Positions 36,047-43,753 of a DNA stretch of 51,578 nt are shown here, one piece after another. The translations under genes were made by a program, and so were the position numbers. The stretch's first letter is position 1. Each line of letters opens with the position of its first letter. Source of the DNA: Bordetella parapertussis (GTDB lineage: Bacteria > Pseudomonadota > Gammaproteobacteria > Burkholderiales > SG8-39); contig CAMDFL010000006.1 in the NCBI GenBank assembly GCA_945897475.1, forward strand, positions 1 through 51,578, written 5' to 3'. The notes beneath the pieces were generated by a model. The model ran no database searches. It was not told the DNA's origin and saw only the letters and a list, made by a program, of their open reading frames with translations.

Positions 36047-38120
36047 CAACAAACCCATTGATCCAAGCCTGCGGGAGCTAGCCGAGCAGGAGCAGCGCTC
36101 GAGGTCGGCAAGCAAAGCCACCGCGCACACGAACAAAGAACTACGGCACGAACTGGACGTGCACCAGATTGAGCTTGAGATGCAAAACGAGGCATTGAGG
36201 CTCACGCAAGACGAATTACAGGTATCGCGCGACCACTATTTAGATTTGTATGATTTCGCCCCGGTCGGCTATCTCACGCTCGACGCCAATGGCGTTATCG
36301 AAGCGATTAACCTCACTGGCACCAAGATGTTCGGGTTGGAACGCAGCAAACTTCTGCGCAAACCACTCTCCGCTTTAGTCATTGCCGAACAGACGGATCT
36401 CTGGCATGTGCATTTCCAGAGTCTGAAAAATGACATCGAGACCAGCACCATAGAATTGTCGTTTCGACACACCAACAGGGGCATATTTCACGCACAGATT
36501 GGGTGCCTGCCCCGCCGAATGGGCAACATTGAAGTACGCATCGCCCTGATCGACGTCACCCTCTTGAGGGCCGCACAGCAGACTCAATCGGAGGCGACGC
36601 ATTTCGCAGCGCAGCTCGCCAACTGCGCTCCGGGCCTACTGAGTTACTGGGATCGCCAGCTGCGTTGCGGCTTTTCCAACAAATACCACCGCGAATGGTT
36701 TGGCCGCACCGAGGCGCAGATGCACAATTGCCGGGTGCAGGATTTGCTCGGCGACGAATTGTTTCAAGATAACCAGGCCCGCATGACGCAAGCCCTACTT
36801 GGCTATTCGCAGCAGTTCCAGAGCACCTTGCTGCGGTTCGATGGCAAGAGCATGGACGCCTATGTGCAGTTTTTGCCGTATGCGGTCGATGGACAGGTGC
36901 AGGGTTTTTTTGTGTCGATAACCGACATCACGACACTCAAGCAGGAACAAGCGCAGCTTAGGGCGATTGAGGAGCAACTGCGCGAGTCGCAGAAAATGGA
37001 GGCGCTGGGGACCTTGGCGGGCGGCATTGCGCACGAACTCAACAACGCCCTCACCGCGATCTCCGGCAATGTGGAACTGGCGTGCCTGGACTTAGATCCA
37101 GCTCACCCGGTGTCCGAGAGCCTGCAGGAAATCGCCAAGGCGACACGCCGGGGGACGGACATAGTGCGCCAGATCTTGAGTTTTGGCCGGCGGCAGGCCT
37201 TGGAGTTAAAGCCGACCACGCTCTCCTTAGCGCTGCTTGCAACGATGGGACTGGTGCGCGCCGGGCTTCCCAATCGGGTCAGTCTGAGCGTGAATTGCAA
37301 CCCAAACACTCCTGCGGTGCTGGCCGATGCCACGCAGATCACGCAGATCCTGCTCAATCTGTGCGCCAATGCCCTGCATGCGGTGGAAAATCAAGCGTAC
37401 GCGGGCGTGATCGAAGTGCGGCTGTACCCTCACACGCAGAGCGAGGCGCGCGCCGATCTTAAGCCAGGCAGTTACGCCTGCATCACGGTGCGCGACAACG
37501 GGCCCGGCATGGATGAGCTGACGCGGAGTCAAATTTTCGAGCCGTTTTTCACCACCAAACCCATGGGCAAGGGCACAGGCCTGGGCTTGTCGGTGGTGCA
37601 CGGCATCGTGAAAGCGCATCAGGCGAGTATCGAAGTGGCAAGCACCCCGGGGGAGGGCAGCTGCTTTTCCATTTATTTTCCCGAGTTGATTGAAGCTGTC
37701 CCGGCCGAACCGCCATCCACGGCCAAGGCCGTCCCGGTTCAGGGGCAGGGAAAACACATCCTTTATGTAGATGATGAAAAGCCCATCGTTTCCATGATGA
37801 AACGCCTACTTGAGCGCCAGGGCCATCGCGTGAGCGCTTATACAGACCCGCGCGAGGCGCTTAACGCTATGCAGGCCAACCCGAATCAATTCGAACTGGT
37901 GGTCACCGACCACAACATGCCGGGCATGACGGGGCTGGAGCTGGCACAGGCCCTGAAGAACATTCGTTCCGATCTGCCGATTGTGATGGCCTCGGGCTAT
38001 TTTTCCGAGGAGTTGCGCGCCGCGGCGCTTGCTGCCGGCATAGTCGAGCTGATCTACAAGCCCAATACGGTCGATGATCTGTGTGATGCGGTGGCCCGGG
38101 CAGCGCAACAGACAAGCTAA
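36030..38120 (+). CDS. PAS sensor histidine kinase with C-terminal receiver
   Basis: 696-residue soluble hybrid kinase. After a coiled-coil N-terminus (20-65) come a PAS domain (~70-180, FAPVGYLTLDANGVIEAIN) and a second PAS/PAC (~190-305). The HisKA box has His335 in GGIAHELNNALTAISG, the HATPase domain has NLCANALHAVE, DNGPGM and GKGTGLGLSVVHG, and the receiver (576-696) has phospho-acceptor Asp627 in VVTDHNMPG plus the conserved Lys in YKPN. No membrane segments are seen. Its ATG lies inside the end of the CheB-CheR gene (17 nt overlap) with AGGA upstream, so the two are translated together and probably act in one pathway. Confidence 0.94.
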   Translation: MKQPDNNKPIDPSLRELAEQEQRSRSASKATAHTNKELRHELDVHQIELEMQNEALRLTQDELQVSRDHYLDLYDFAPVGYLTLDANGVIEAINLTGTKMFGLERSKLLRKPLSALVIAEQTDLWHVHFQSLKNDIETSTIELSFRHTNRGIFHAQIGCLPRRMGNIEVRIALIDVTLLRAAQQTQSEATHFAAQLANCAPGLLSYWDRQLRCGFSNKYHREWFGRTEAQMHNCRVQDLLGDELFQDNQARMTQALLGYSQQFQSTLLRFDGKSMDAYVQFLPYAVDGQVQGFFVSITDITTLKQEQAQLRAIEEQLRESQKMEALGTLAGGIAHELNNALTAISGNVELACLDLDPAHPVSESLQEIAKATRRGTDIVRQILSFGRRQALELKPTTLSLALLATMGLVRAGLPNRVSLSVNCNPNTPAVLADATQITQILLNLCANALHAVENQAYAGVIEVRLYPHTQSEARADLKPGSYACITVRDNGPGMDELTRSQIFEPFFTTKPMGKGTGLGLSVVHGIVKAHQASIEVASTPGEGSCFSIYFPELIEAVPAEPPSTAKAVPVQGQGKHILYVDDEKPIVSMMKRLLERQGHRVSAYTDPREALNAMQANPNQFELVVTDHNMPGMTGLELAQALKNIRSDLPIVMASGYFSEELRAAALAAGIVELIYKPNTVDDLCDAVARAAQQTS

Positions 38121-38135
38121 CCTAAAACATAGTTT

Positions 38136-38201
38136 GTGACCGCGATTTCGCGGGATCGTGACCGCCGTTTCGCCCTATGGTGAACGCGATTTCACGGCCA
38201 C
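38136..38201. repeat. 22-bp tandem repeat, three copies, after the histidine kinase gene
   Basis: Units begin at 38136, 38158 and 38180 with the core GTGACCGCGATTTCGC. They start 15 bp after the stop codon and occupy part of the 168-bp gap to the convergent ICMT-like gene. Confidence 0.8.
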
Positions 38202-38288
38202 GTTGCGCGAAATACGCAGCGGGGAGAGGGACTCCGCCGCCGAGTCATTTTCAGCGCTCCGATTAACGTGACATGCCCGGTAAATTTC

Positions 38289-38750
38289 CTACATCCACTG
38301 GCGTACGCGTATCCGATACGCCAAGTATTCAGCGCCAAACATTTTGGCCAACACCTTTTCCTCCGGTCCAATTTGATATCGGTTCAGGTAAAGCACAAAT
38401 AACGCCGGCCCCGCGTATGCCCACGCAGTGCTTAAAAACACCGCCCACGCCGCCACGATCAGGGCTTGACCGAGGTACATGGGATTGCGGCTGAAGCGGT
38501 ACGCGCCGGAGGTAACAAGCGCGGATGAATTCCGCGGCCTCAAAGGATTAACGGTTGTTTTGGCGCGCCAAAACGAAATGACACAGAAAATATCGATACC
38601 AGCACCAATTATGGCAATGCTGCCTGCGAGCGCAGTTTGAGAGCTGTCATCCAAATTAAACGGCTGGCCGAACCATGAGACTGCCCACATTGCCGCTGCG
38701 ACGACAAGCAGAACGACAGGCGGAGGGATCTTTAATTCCAGTGCTTTCAT
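38289..38750 (-). CDS. ICMT/PEMT-like membrane methyltransferase
   Basis: 153-residue integral membrane protein with about four hydrophobic segments and the SAM-binding core of the isoprenylcysteine carboxyl methyltransferase / phospholipid methyltransferase family: LVTSGAYRFSRNPMYLGQAL in the middle and GPEEKVLAKMFGAEYLAYRIRVRQW at the end. Bacterial members are poorly characterised and may methylate lipids or other small compounds. The 3' coding end contains nested inverted repeats (TGGCGTA/TACGCCA, 38299-38323). Confidence 0.87.
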   Translation of the reverse strand: MKALELKIPPPVVLLVVAAAMWAVSWFGQPFNLDDSSQTALAGSIAIIGAGIDIFCVISFWRAKTTVNPLRPRNSSALVTSGAYRFSRNPMYLGQALIVAAWAVFLSTAWAYAGPALFVLYLNRYQIGPEEKVLAKMFGAEYLAYRIRVRQWM

Positions 38751-38796
38751 CTCTGATGCTGGATACCAAGCATTTCACCCTCCATCATTTCATTCT

Positions 38797-38813
38797 CCGT
38801 ATTACGGATACGG
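38797..38813. terminator. Small hairpin between dienelactone hydrolase and ICMT-like genes
   Basis: CCGTAT and ATACGG pair around TACGG at 38797-38813 in the 112-bp gap downstream of the dienelactone hydrolase gene. Only 6 bp and no T-run, so a terminator role is weakly supported. Confidence 0.3.
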
Positions 38814-38862
38814 CGTACGCGCCCGTGACGAAGTCGACGGGCGCACGTTTTGATCGCCAGAC

Positions 38863-39573
38863 TCAGCCAAGTAGCTCTTTAAAGAAATCCTGCATCGCCA
38901 CCCAAGAGCGCTTGTCGGCACGCTCTTCGTAGGCCGCCTGCGCGCCGCCCGCAGGCACGTGCCATTGCGTGAAACTGTGCACCGCGTTGCCATAGGCGGT
39001 GAAATACCAATCCACCTTGGCGTCGCGCATTTCCTTGAAGAAGGCGCTGACTTCAGGCTCGGGGACCACCGGATCATTGGCGCCATGCAGCACCAGGACC
39101 TTGCCTTTGATGTTCGCAGCGTCGGCCGGATTGTCGGTGTCCAAGTTGCCGTGAAAGCTCACCGCGCCGATGATGTCCGCGCCGGTACGGGCGAGTTCCA
39201 GCGTGGTCAGGCCGCCAAAGCAATATCCAATGGAGATCATCTTGCTGGTATCCACCACCGGCAATGCGCGCAATTGCTCCAAGCCGGCTTTGGCACGGGC
39301 CTTGAGCAAAGGACGATTGGCCAGGTACTTTCCCATCTCCTCCGCGCAAGCCGGGAACTGCGGGCGAATGCCCTTGCCATACACGTCTGCGCAAAAAACT
39401 GCATAGCCCAGTTCCACCAGCATCGCGGCGCGCTTGTGTGCATAGGGCCCCACCCCGGTCCAGTCAGGGAAGAGAATGATGCCGGGGCGCTTGCCCTGTT
39501 TGCTATCGTCATAGGCGACATAACCTTCGCAAACGGTGTCGCCTTCCTGATAATCGATCGTATAGGTCTTCAT
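38863..39573 (-). CDS. Dienelactone hydrolase family protein
   Basis: 236-residue alpha/beta hydrolase. The nucleophile is Cys118 in GYCFGG, with Asp167 (HGANDPVVP) and His199 (NAVHSF) completing the Cys-Asp-His triad that distinguishes dienelactone hydrolases from serine esterases. Classical members open dienelactones in chlorocatechol breakdown, but many paralogs act on other esters. It is divergent from the Bcr/CflA-type exporter, separated by 16-bp repeats. A ring-cleavage context is not evident here. Confidence 0.9.
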   Translation of the reverse strand: MKTYTIDYQEGDTVCEGYVAYDDSKQGKRPGIILFPDWTGVGPYAHKRAAMLVELGYAVFCADVYGKGIRPQFPACAEEMGKYLANRPLLKARAKAGLEQLRALPVVDTSKMISIGYCFGGLTTLELARTGADIIGAVSFHGNLDTDNPADAANIKGKVLVLHGANDPVVPEPEVSAFFKEMRDAKVDWYFTAYGNAVHSFTQWHVPAGGAQAAYEERADKRSWVAMQDFFKELLG

Positions 39574-39689
39574 GGATTGTTCTCCTCAGGTTCTCAAATG
39601 GTGACGGCGTGAAACGCCGCGTTCCGGGATAATCTGCCGGCGCCGATTGTAATAGCTCCCACGTTTTCGCAGGCAACGCGACAGTCTGA

Positions 39690-39785
39690 GAATAAGACAG
39701 GCAGCGAATAAGACACTCGAGGAATAAGCCACTCGACGAATAAGCCAATCGACGAATAAGCCACTCGACGAATGAGACAAGCAGC
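39690..39785. repeat. 16-bp minisatellite, six copies, just upstream of the Bcr-type exporter gene
   Basis: Six contiguous 16-bp units (39690, 39706, 39722, 39738, 39754, 39770) follow the consensus GAATAAGCCACTCGAC; a partial unit GAAGAATA runs to the ATG at 39794. The array lies in the divergent gap between the dienelactone hydrolase gene and the exporter gene and leaves no room for a normal SD beyond what the repeat supplies. Copy number change would shift promoter spacing or leader length. Confidence 0.92.
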
Positions 39786-39793
39786 GAAGAATA

Positions 39794-41008
39794 ATGTCCA
39801 GCACCCCATCGCCTTCCCCGCACTCCAGTCCCGACTGGCGCTTCATGGCCACGCTGGCGGCAATCACCTTGATTGGGCCGCTGGCGGTGCACGCGTTTCT
39901 TCCGGTCATGCCGGCGATCAAATCGGTGTTCGAGGTCAGCGACGCGCTGGCGGGCATGGGTTTCACGCTGGGCTTATTGGTGATGGCGTTCGCGACGCTC
40001 ATCTATGGCTCGCTCTCGGACCGCTATGGCCGCAGGCCGGTGCTGCTCGGGGGCCTGACGCTGTTCGTGATTGGCAGCGTGCTTGCATCGGTAGCCGAGT
40101 CGTATCCGGGTTTCATCGCCGCACGGATGTTGCAGGCATTGGGCGCCGGCTGCGGCATTACTTTGGCGCGCGCGGTTGCGCGCGACGCCTATGGCAGCGA
40201 CGCTCTGGTGAAGGTCATTGCCTACCTCACCATGGCCTATACGCTCGGGCCAATGTTGTCGCCCTATATCACAGGGCTGATCGTGGATGGCGCCGGATGG
40301 CGCGCGGCATTCTGGTTCATGGCCATCGCTGGCGCTGTGATCCTCGGCGCATCGTGGCTGATTCTGTTGGAAACCCACCCTCGCGAGGCGCGTCAGCCCA
40401 AGGGCGGCAGCTATCTGCACGATTACCTGAAACTTTTCTCTAACCTTCGCTTTGCCGCCTATGTATTGCAATCGGGCTTTTCTTCAGGCTGCTTCTACAC
40501 TATGGCCGCAGCCTCGGCATTTCTAATGACCGGATACCTGGGCCGGTCGGCAAGCGAATTCGGCAGTTACTTCGCTTTATTTCCCCTCGGATTCTTTCTG
40601 GGCAATCTTGTCTCCAGCCGCTTGTCGGGACGCATTTCCATCGAAACCATGGTGATTATTGGCGGCGCCATCAATTTCGCGGCGATCAGCGCGCAGTCCA
40701 TCATGATCATCGTGGGGGAATTGTCTCCCCTGTTGCTGTTTCTCCCAGGTGCGCTGATCACCTTTGGCCAGGGCCTTGCCCTGCCCAATGCCACCAGCGG
40801 CGCGATGCGCATCATCCCCAGTCTGTCGGGGACGGCATCAGGAATTGGCGTGTTCTGCCAAACCTTTCTGGGGGCGCTATGCGCGCAAATCTACAGTACG
40901 GTTTCCGACGGAACGCCACTTTCCATGATCTGGGTAACGTGGTTTTGTTCAATCATGACGCTATTGACGGGCAGTATTCCCTTCATTCTGAAGAGGAGTG
41001 GCAAATGA
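39794..41008 (+). CDS. Bcr/CflA-type MFS drug exporter
   Basis: 404-residue membrane protein with 12 predicted helices. The family pattern is clear: FLPVMPAIKSVFEVSDALAG after helix 1, motif A GSLSDRYGRRPVLLGG, then ARMLQALGAGCGITLARAVARD in helices 4-5. Bcr/CflA proteins export antibiotics, sulfonamides and cysteine-like compounds. Start at 39794 directly follows a 16-bp repeat array. Convergent with the Ser/Thr kinase gene, only 9 bp away. Confidence 0.9.
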   Translation: MSSTPSPSPHSSPDWRFMATLAAITLIGPLAVHAFLPVMPAIKSVFEVSDALAGMGFTLGLLVMAFATLIYGSLSDRYGRRPVLLGGLTLFVIGSVLASVAESYPGFIAARMLQALGAGCGITLARAVARDAYGSDALVKVIAYLTMAYTLGPMLSPYITGLIVDGAGWRAAFWFMAIAGAVILGASWLILLETHPREARQPKGGSYLHDYLKLFSNLRFAAYVLQSGFSSGCFYTMAAASAFLMTGYLGRSASEFGSYFALFPLGFFLGNLVSSRLSGRISIETMVIIGGAINFAAISAQSIMIIVGELSPLLLFLPGALITFGQGLALPNATSGAMRIIPSLSGTASGIGVFCQTFLGALCAQIYSTVSDGTPLSMIWVTWFCSIMTLLTGSIPFILKRSGK

Positions 41009-41017
41009 TTCTGCAAG

Positions 41018-43537
41018 CTACTTTCCCAAGCCCCCGGATGCGCGTTCACGTTCACGCTCGCGCTGGCGCAACACGTCGATCATGACATTGAAGGTTCGGC
41101 CCAGCTGACCGATTTCGTCGTTGGATCGAACCTGCACCGATGCCTTTTCGTAATCACCCCTCTTCAAGGCCAGCGCCGCAGTCTGCAATTCCTTGATCGG
41201 GTTGACGATGCTGCGTGCGATCAGCATTGCGATCAACACAAATACCATCCCGACCCAAAACACCGATTGCAGCACATTGGAGAACAAGCGGTCCAGCGGT
41301 GCCGAAAACTCCTCCTTGGATTCGGAGATCGCCACCACCCAGATGTGGCCTTTGACCGGCGCGTAACCCGCGATCTCCTCCTTTTGGGTGATCGATGAAA
41401 CGTAGCTGATGTTGCCGGCTCGCGTAGCCGCAAGCAACGCATTGCTCAATTCGGGCATGTTGACCGAATCGATATTGTCGCGACGAAAACGCTGGTCAGC
41501 CTTTATTTCTTCGGCCTGTTTTTGAGACAGCGGCGCCAGGCTTTTGAATCGTGTGGCCGGATCGGGGTGATACACGAGCACACCGTCATCGTCGACCAGG
41601 GTGGCCAGTCGCGTTCCGACCTGAAGATCGCTCAACATCTTCTCGAACGGCAACGCCGCTGTGCGCATCACCACCGCGCCGATGACCTTGTCGTCTTTGT
41701 TGCGCACCGGCTGGGCAAAAAACACCCCCATTTGACCGGTTGCCGCGCCGACCAACATGCTACTGACGAAGGGCCTGCCTTCCATGGCCAACTTGAAATA
41801 TTCACGAAACTTGAAATTTCGGCCTTGAACCGCGGAATCGGTGGCAATCTTCGCAGTCCCTTCGGCATCGAACACCATCACCAACTCGATGTTGGGGTTC
41901 GAGGTCCTCAGGTTGGCGAGTTTGCGACGAATCTCAGCGGCAATGGCGTCGCTGGGTTTTTCCAGGTAGCCAACAAAATCGCGGTCGGTGCCAAGAAAAA
42001 TACCGAGCTTATTGGTGTCGTCGATCAACTGCGTAATCCGCGCCGCGGCGTTCTCGGCGATTTGCTCCAGGTTCCTCAACTCGGTTTTGGAAATGCTGTC
42101 GATACTTCCATTGACGTTGTAATACGCGGTGATGATCATTGGCAGCAATGCGGTGACCACCATCGCCAAGGTCATTTTTATCGCCATCGGCCAGGAGGAT
42201 GGACGAAACAGCAGATCTCCAAATCGCTTGATACGCCTGCGAATCAGACGCACCGATTTGAGCGTATTGAGCCAGGTTTCCTGTTCGGCTTCCTTGTCTG
42301 CTCCCGCTGCGAGTGCTTCGGTGAGGCCAAGCGCGGCCGCGTGCGAGGCGAACAAGGCCGTGGCGAACTGGCGCACGTCCTGGGGACGCTCCTCCGGTTT
42401 GACTTTAAGCGCCCAGTCGATGGCGTTCAAAAATTCCGCGCTGAATTTTCCCTCGCCTACCACCGCCGCCGCTTCCATGGTGTCGCTGATGACTCGTTCG
42501 GTGGCCTCGGGCGGTTTTTGCCCAGTCAGCATCCAGTAGAGCGTCGCGCCCAGGGCGTAGATGTCCGTGTAAGCACCCTGCGCGTTTCCCTGATACTGCT
42601 CGATAGGGCCATAGCCAGGGGTCACAATGCTCGCTTCCTCCGCATGATTCGCAGCAGTACTGCGCGCGGCGCCGAAATCGAGCAAGACTAAACTGCCATC
42701 GCTGTCGCGAACGATGACATTGTCCGGCTTGATATCCCGGTGAAGGAATCCGGTTCGGTGTACCACCCCCAATCCTTCTAACAAGGGTAACAACAAGCCC
42801 AGCAGACGCTCCTCGCCGATGTCGGCGTGGGCCTGCCACCAGGATCGCAGTGACTTGCCCTCTTCATACTCCAACACCATGTACGCGGTGTTGTTTCCCT
42901 CGAAAAATCGCGCCACCCGAACTATGTTGGGATGCCTGAAGGTGGCCAGGGTGCGCGCCTCGACTAGAAAACTCTCCAAACCGTATTGATAGAAATCGAG
43001 GTCGTCCGCAGCGCGCGCCGATATTGATTTGGTGGTCGAACGATAGGCAAATTGCGCAGGCAAATACTCTTTCACCGCCACCTTGGAATTCAAATTGACA
43101 TCGGTTGCCATATAGGTGATGCCAAATCCGCCTTGCCCAAGCACACCGTCGATGCGGTACTCAAACAGGCGATACGCTTGCGGCAAGGAAATCGTCGAAT
43201 CCTCCGGCGCCGAGGTAAATGCGGCCTTTTGTACATTCGCCGCAGCGGGCGCCGCCGGTGTCTCGGTGACCTTGGCTGCCTCGGCGCGATTTCGGTGCAA
43301 CGCCGAATTCGGGTCAACTTGCGTCTTATCGGAATCAATTACGGCGGCCGTGGCCACCGCTGCGCGATTTCGGTGCAACGGCGAATTCGGGTCAACTTGC
43401 GTCTTATCGGAATCAATTGCGGCTGCCGTGGCCACCGCCGCGCGATTTCGGTGCAACGGCGAATTCGGGTCAACTTGCGTCTTATCGGAATTACTGGCGT
43501 TTTGATTGCCGTTACCCACCTTATTTTCTTCAGTCAT
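41018..43537 (-). CDS. Ser/Thr protein kinase fused to dCache-HAMP sensor
   Basis: 839-residue protein. Order: three 26-residue repeats (17-90) with KTQVDPNS(P/A)LHRNR; Hanks-type kinase (~125-400) with GQGGFG (134-139), Lys156, HRDIKPDN (Asp268) and DFG (287-289); basic linker; membrane segment 452-472; periplasmic double-Cache-like domain (~475-750) with FKFREYFKLAMEG and ATGQMGVFFAQPV; membrane segment 755-775; HAMP domain (~775-830); charged RERERER end. The topology puts the kinase and the HAMP both in the cytoplasm. No methyl-accepting or kinase domain follows the HAMP. All catalytic residues are present, so an active kinase is expected. It is divergent from the SulP gene. Confidence 0.92.
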   Translation of the reverse strand: MTEENKVGNGNQNASNSDKTQVDPNSPLHRNRAAVATAAAIDSDKTQVDPNSPLHRNRAAVATAAVIDSDKTQVDPNSALHRNRAEAAKVTETPAAPAAANVQKAAFTSAPEDSTISLPQAYRLFEYRIDGVLGQGGFGITYMATDVNLNSKVAVKEYLPAQFAYRSTTKSISARAADDLDFYQYGLESFLVEARTLATFRHPNIVRVARFFEGNNTAYMVLEYEEGKSLRSWWQAHADIGEERLLGLLLPLLEGLGVVHRTGFLHRDIKPDNVIVRDSDGSLVLLDFGAARSTAANHAEEASIVTPGYGPIEQYQGNAQGAYTDIYALGATLYWMLTGQKPPEATERVISDTMEAAAVVGEGKFSAEFLNAIDWALKVKPEERPQDVRQFATALFASHAAALGLTEALAAGADKEAEQETWLNTLKSVRLIRRRIKRFGDLLFRPSSWPMAIKMTLAMVVTALLPMIITAYYNVNGSIDSISKTELRNLEQIAENAAARITQLIDDTNKLGIFLGTDRDFVGYLEKPSDAIAAEIRRKLANLRTSNPNIELVMVFDAEGTAKIATDSAVQGRNFKFREYFKLAMEGRPFVSSMLVGAATGQMGVFFAQPVRNKDDKVIGAVVMRTAALPFEKMLSDLQVGTRLATLVDDDGVLVYHPDPATRFKSLAPLSQKQAEEIKADQRFRRDNIDSVNMPELSNALLAATRAGNISYVSSITQKEEIAGYAPVKGHIWVVAISESKEEFSAPLDRLFSNVLQSVFWVGMVFVLIAMLIARSIVNPIKELQTAALALKRGDYEKASVQVRSNDEIGQLGRTFNVMIDVLRQRERERERASGGLGK
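43284..43500. repeat. 78-bp coding repeat, three copies, in the Ser/Thr kinase gene
   Basis: Units start at 43284, 43362 and 43440; each encodes 26 residues containing SDKTQVDPNS. The second and third units are nearly identical in DNA, so the expansion is recent or gene-converted. Confidence 0.95.
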
Positions 43538-43627
43538 AGCCCCCCGCTAGCGAACCCGATGACCAGGTTCATCAGTATTTAAAAAATTAGACTAGCATAT
43601 CTCTATGCGCCATTTATGCCATTTTAT

Positions 43628-43643
43628 TTAATGAATTCATTAA
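43628..43643. promoter_or_regulatory. 16-bp perfect palindrome in the kinase/SulP divergent region
   Basis: TTAATGAATTCATTAA is a perfect palindrome in the AT-rich part of the 216-bp gap between the divergent Ser/Thr kinase and SulP genes. Position and symmetry fit an operator for a dimeric regulator of both genes. No family-specific site is recognised. Confidence 0.4.
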
Positions 43644-43753
43644 TTTAGCTTGCCGGTGCTCGACCTTGTCTCTACAATCATTTGAGTAAATACCATGGTC
43701 GGCATTGACGGGGCGCCATTGACTCGTCATCGACTGGTCGCCTTTGACGATTA

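Noticed and set aside
38136..38201. Terminator for the histidine kinase gene
   Set aside because: The 22-bp units are direct repeats rather than a single strong stem followed by a T-run.
41522..42691. 389-codon open frame on the + strand inside the Ser/Thr kinase gene
   Set aside because: Antisense to a well-supported kinase/sensor gene; no family match by eye.
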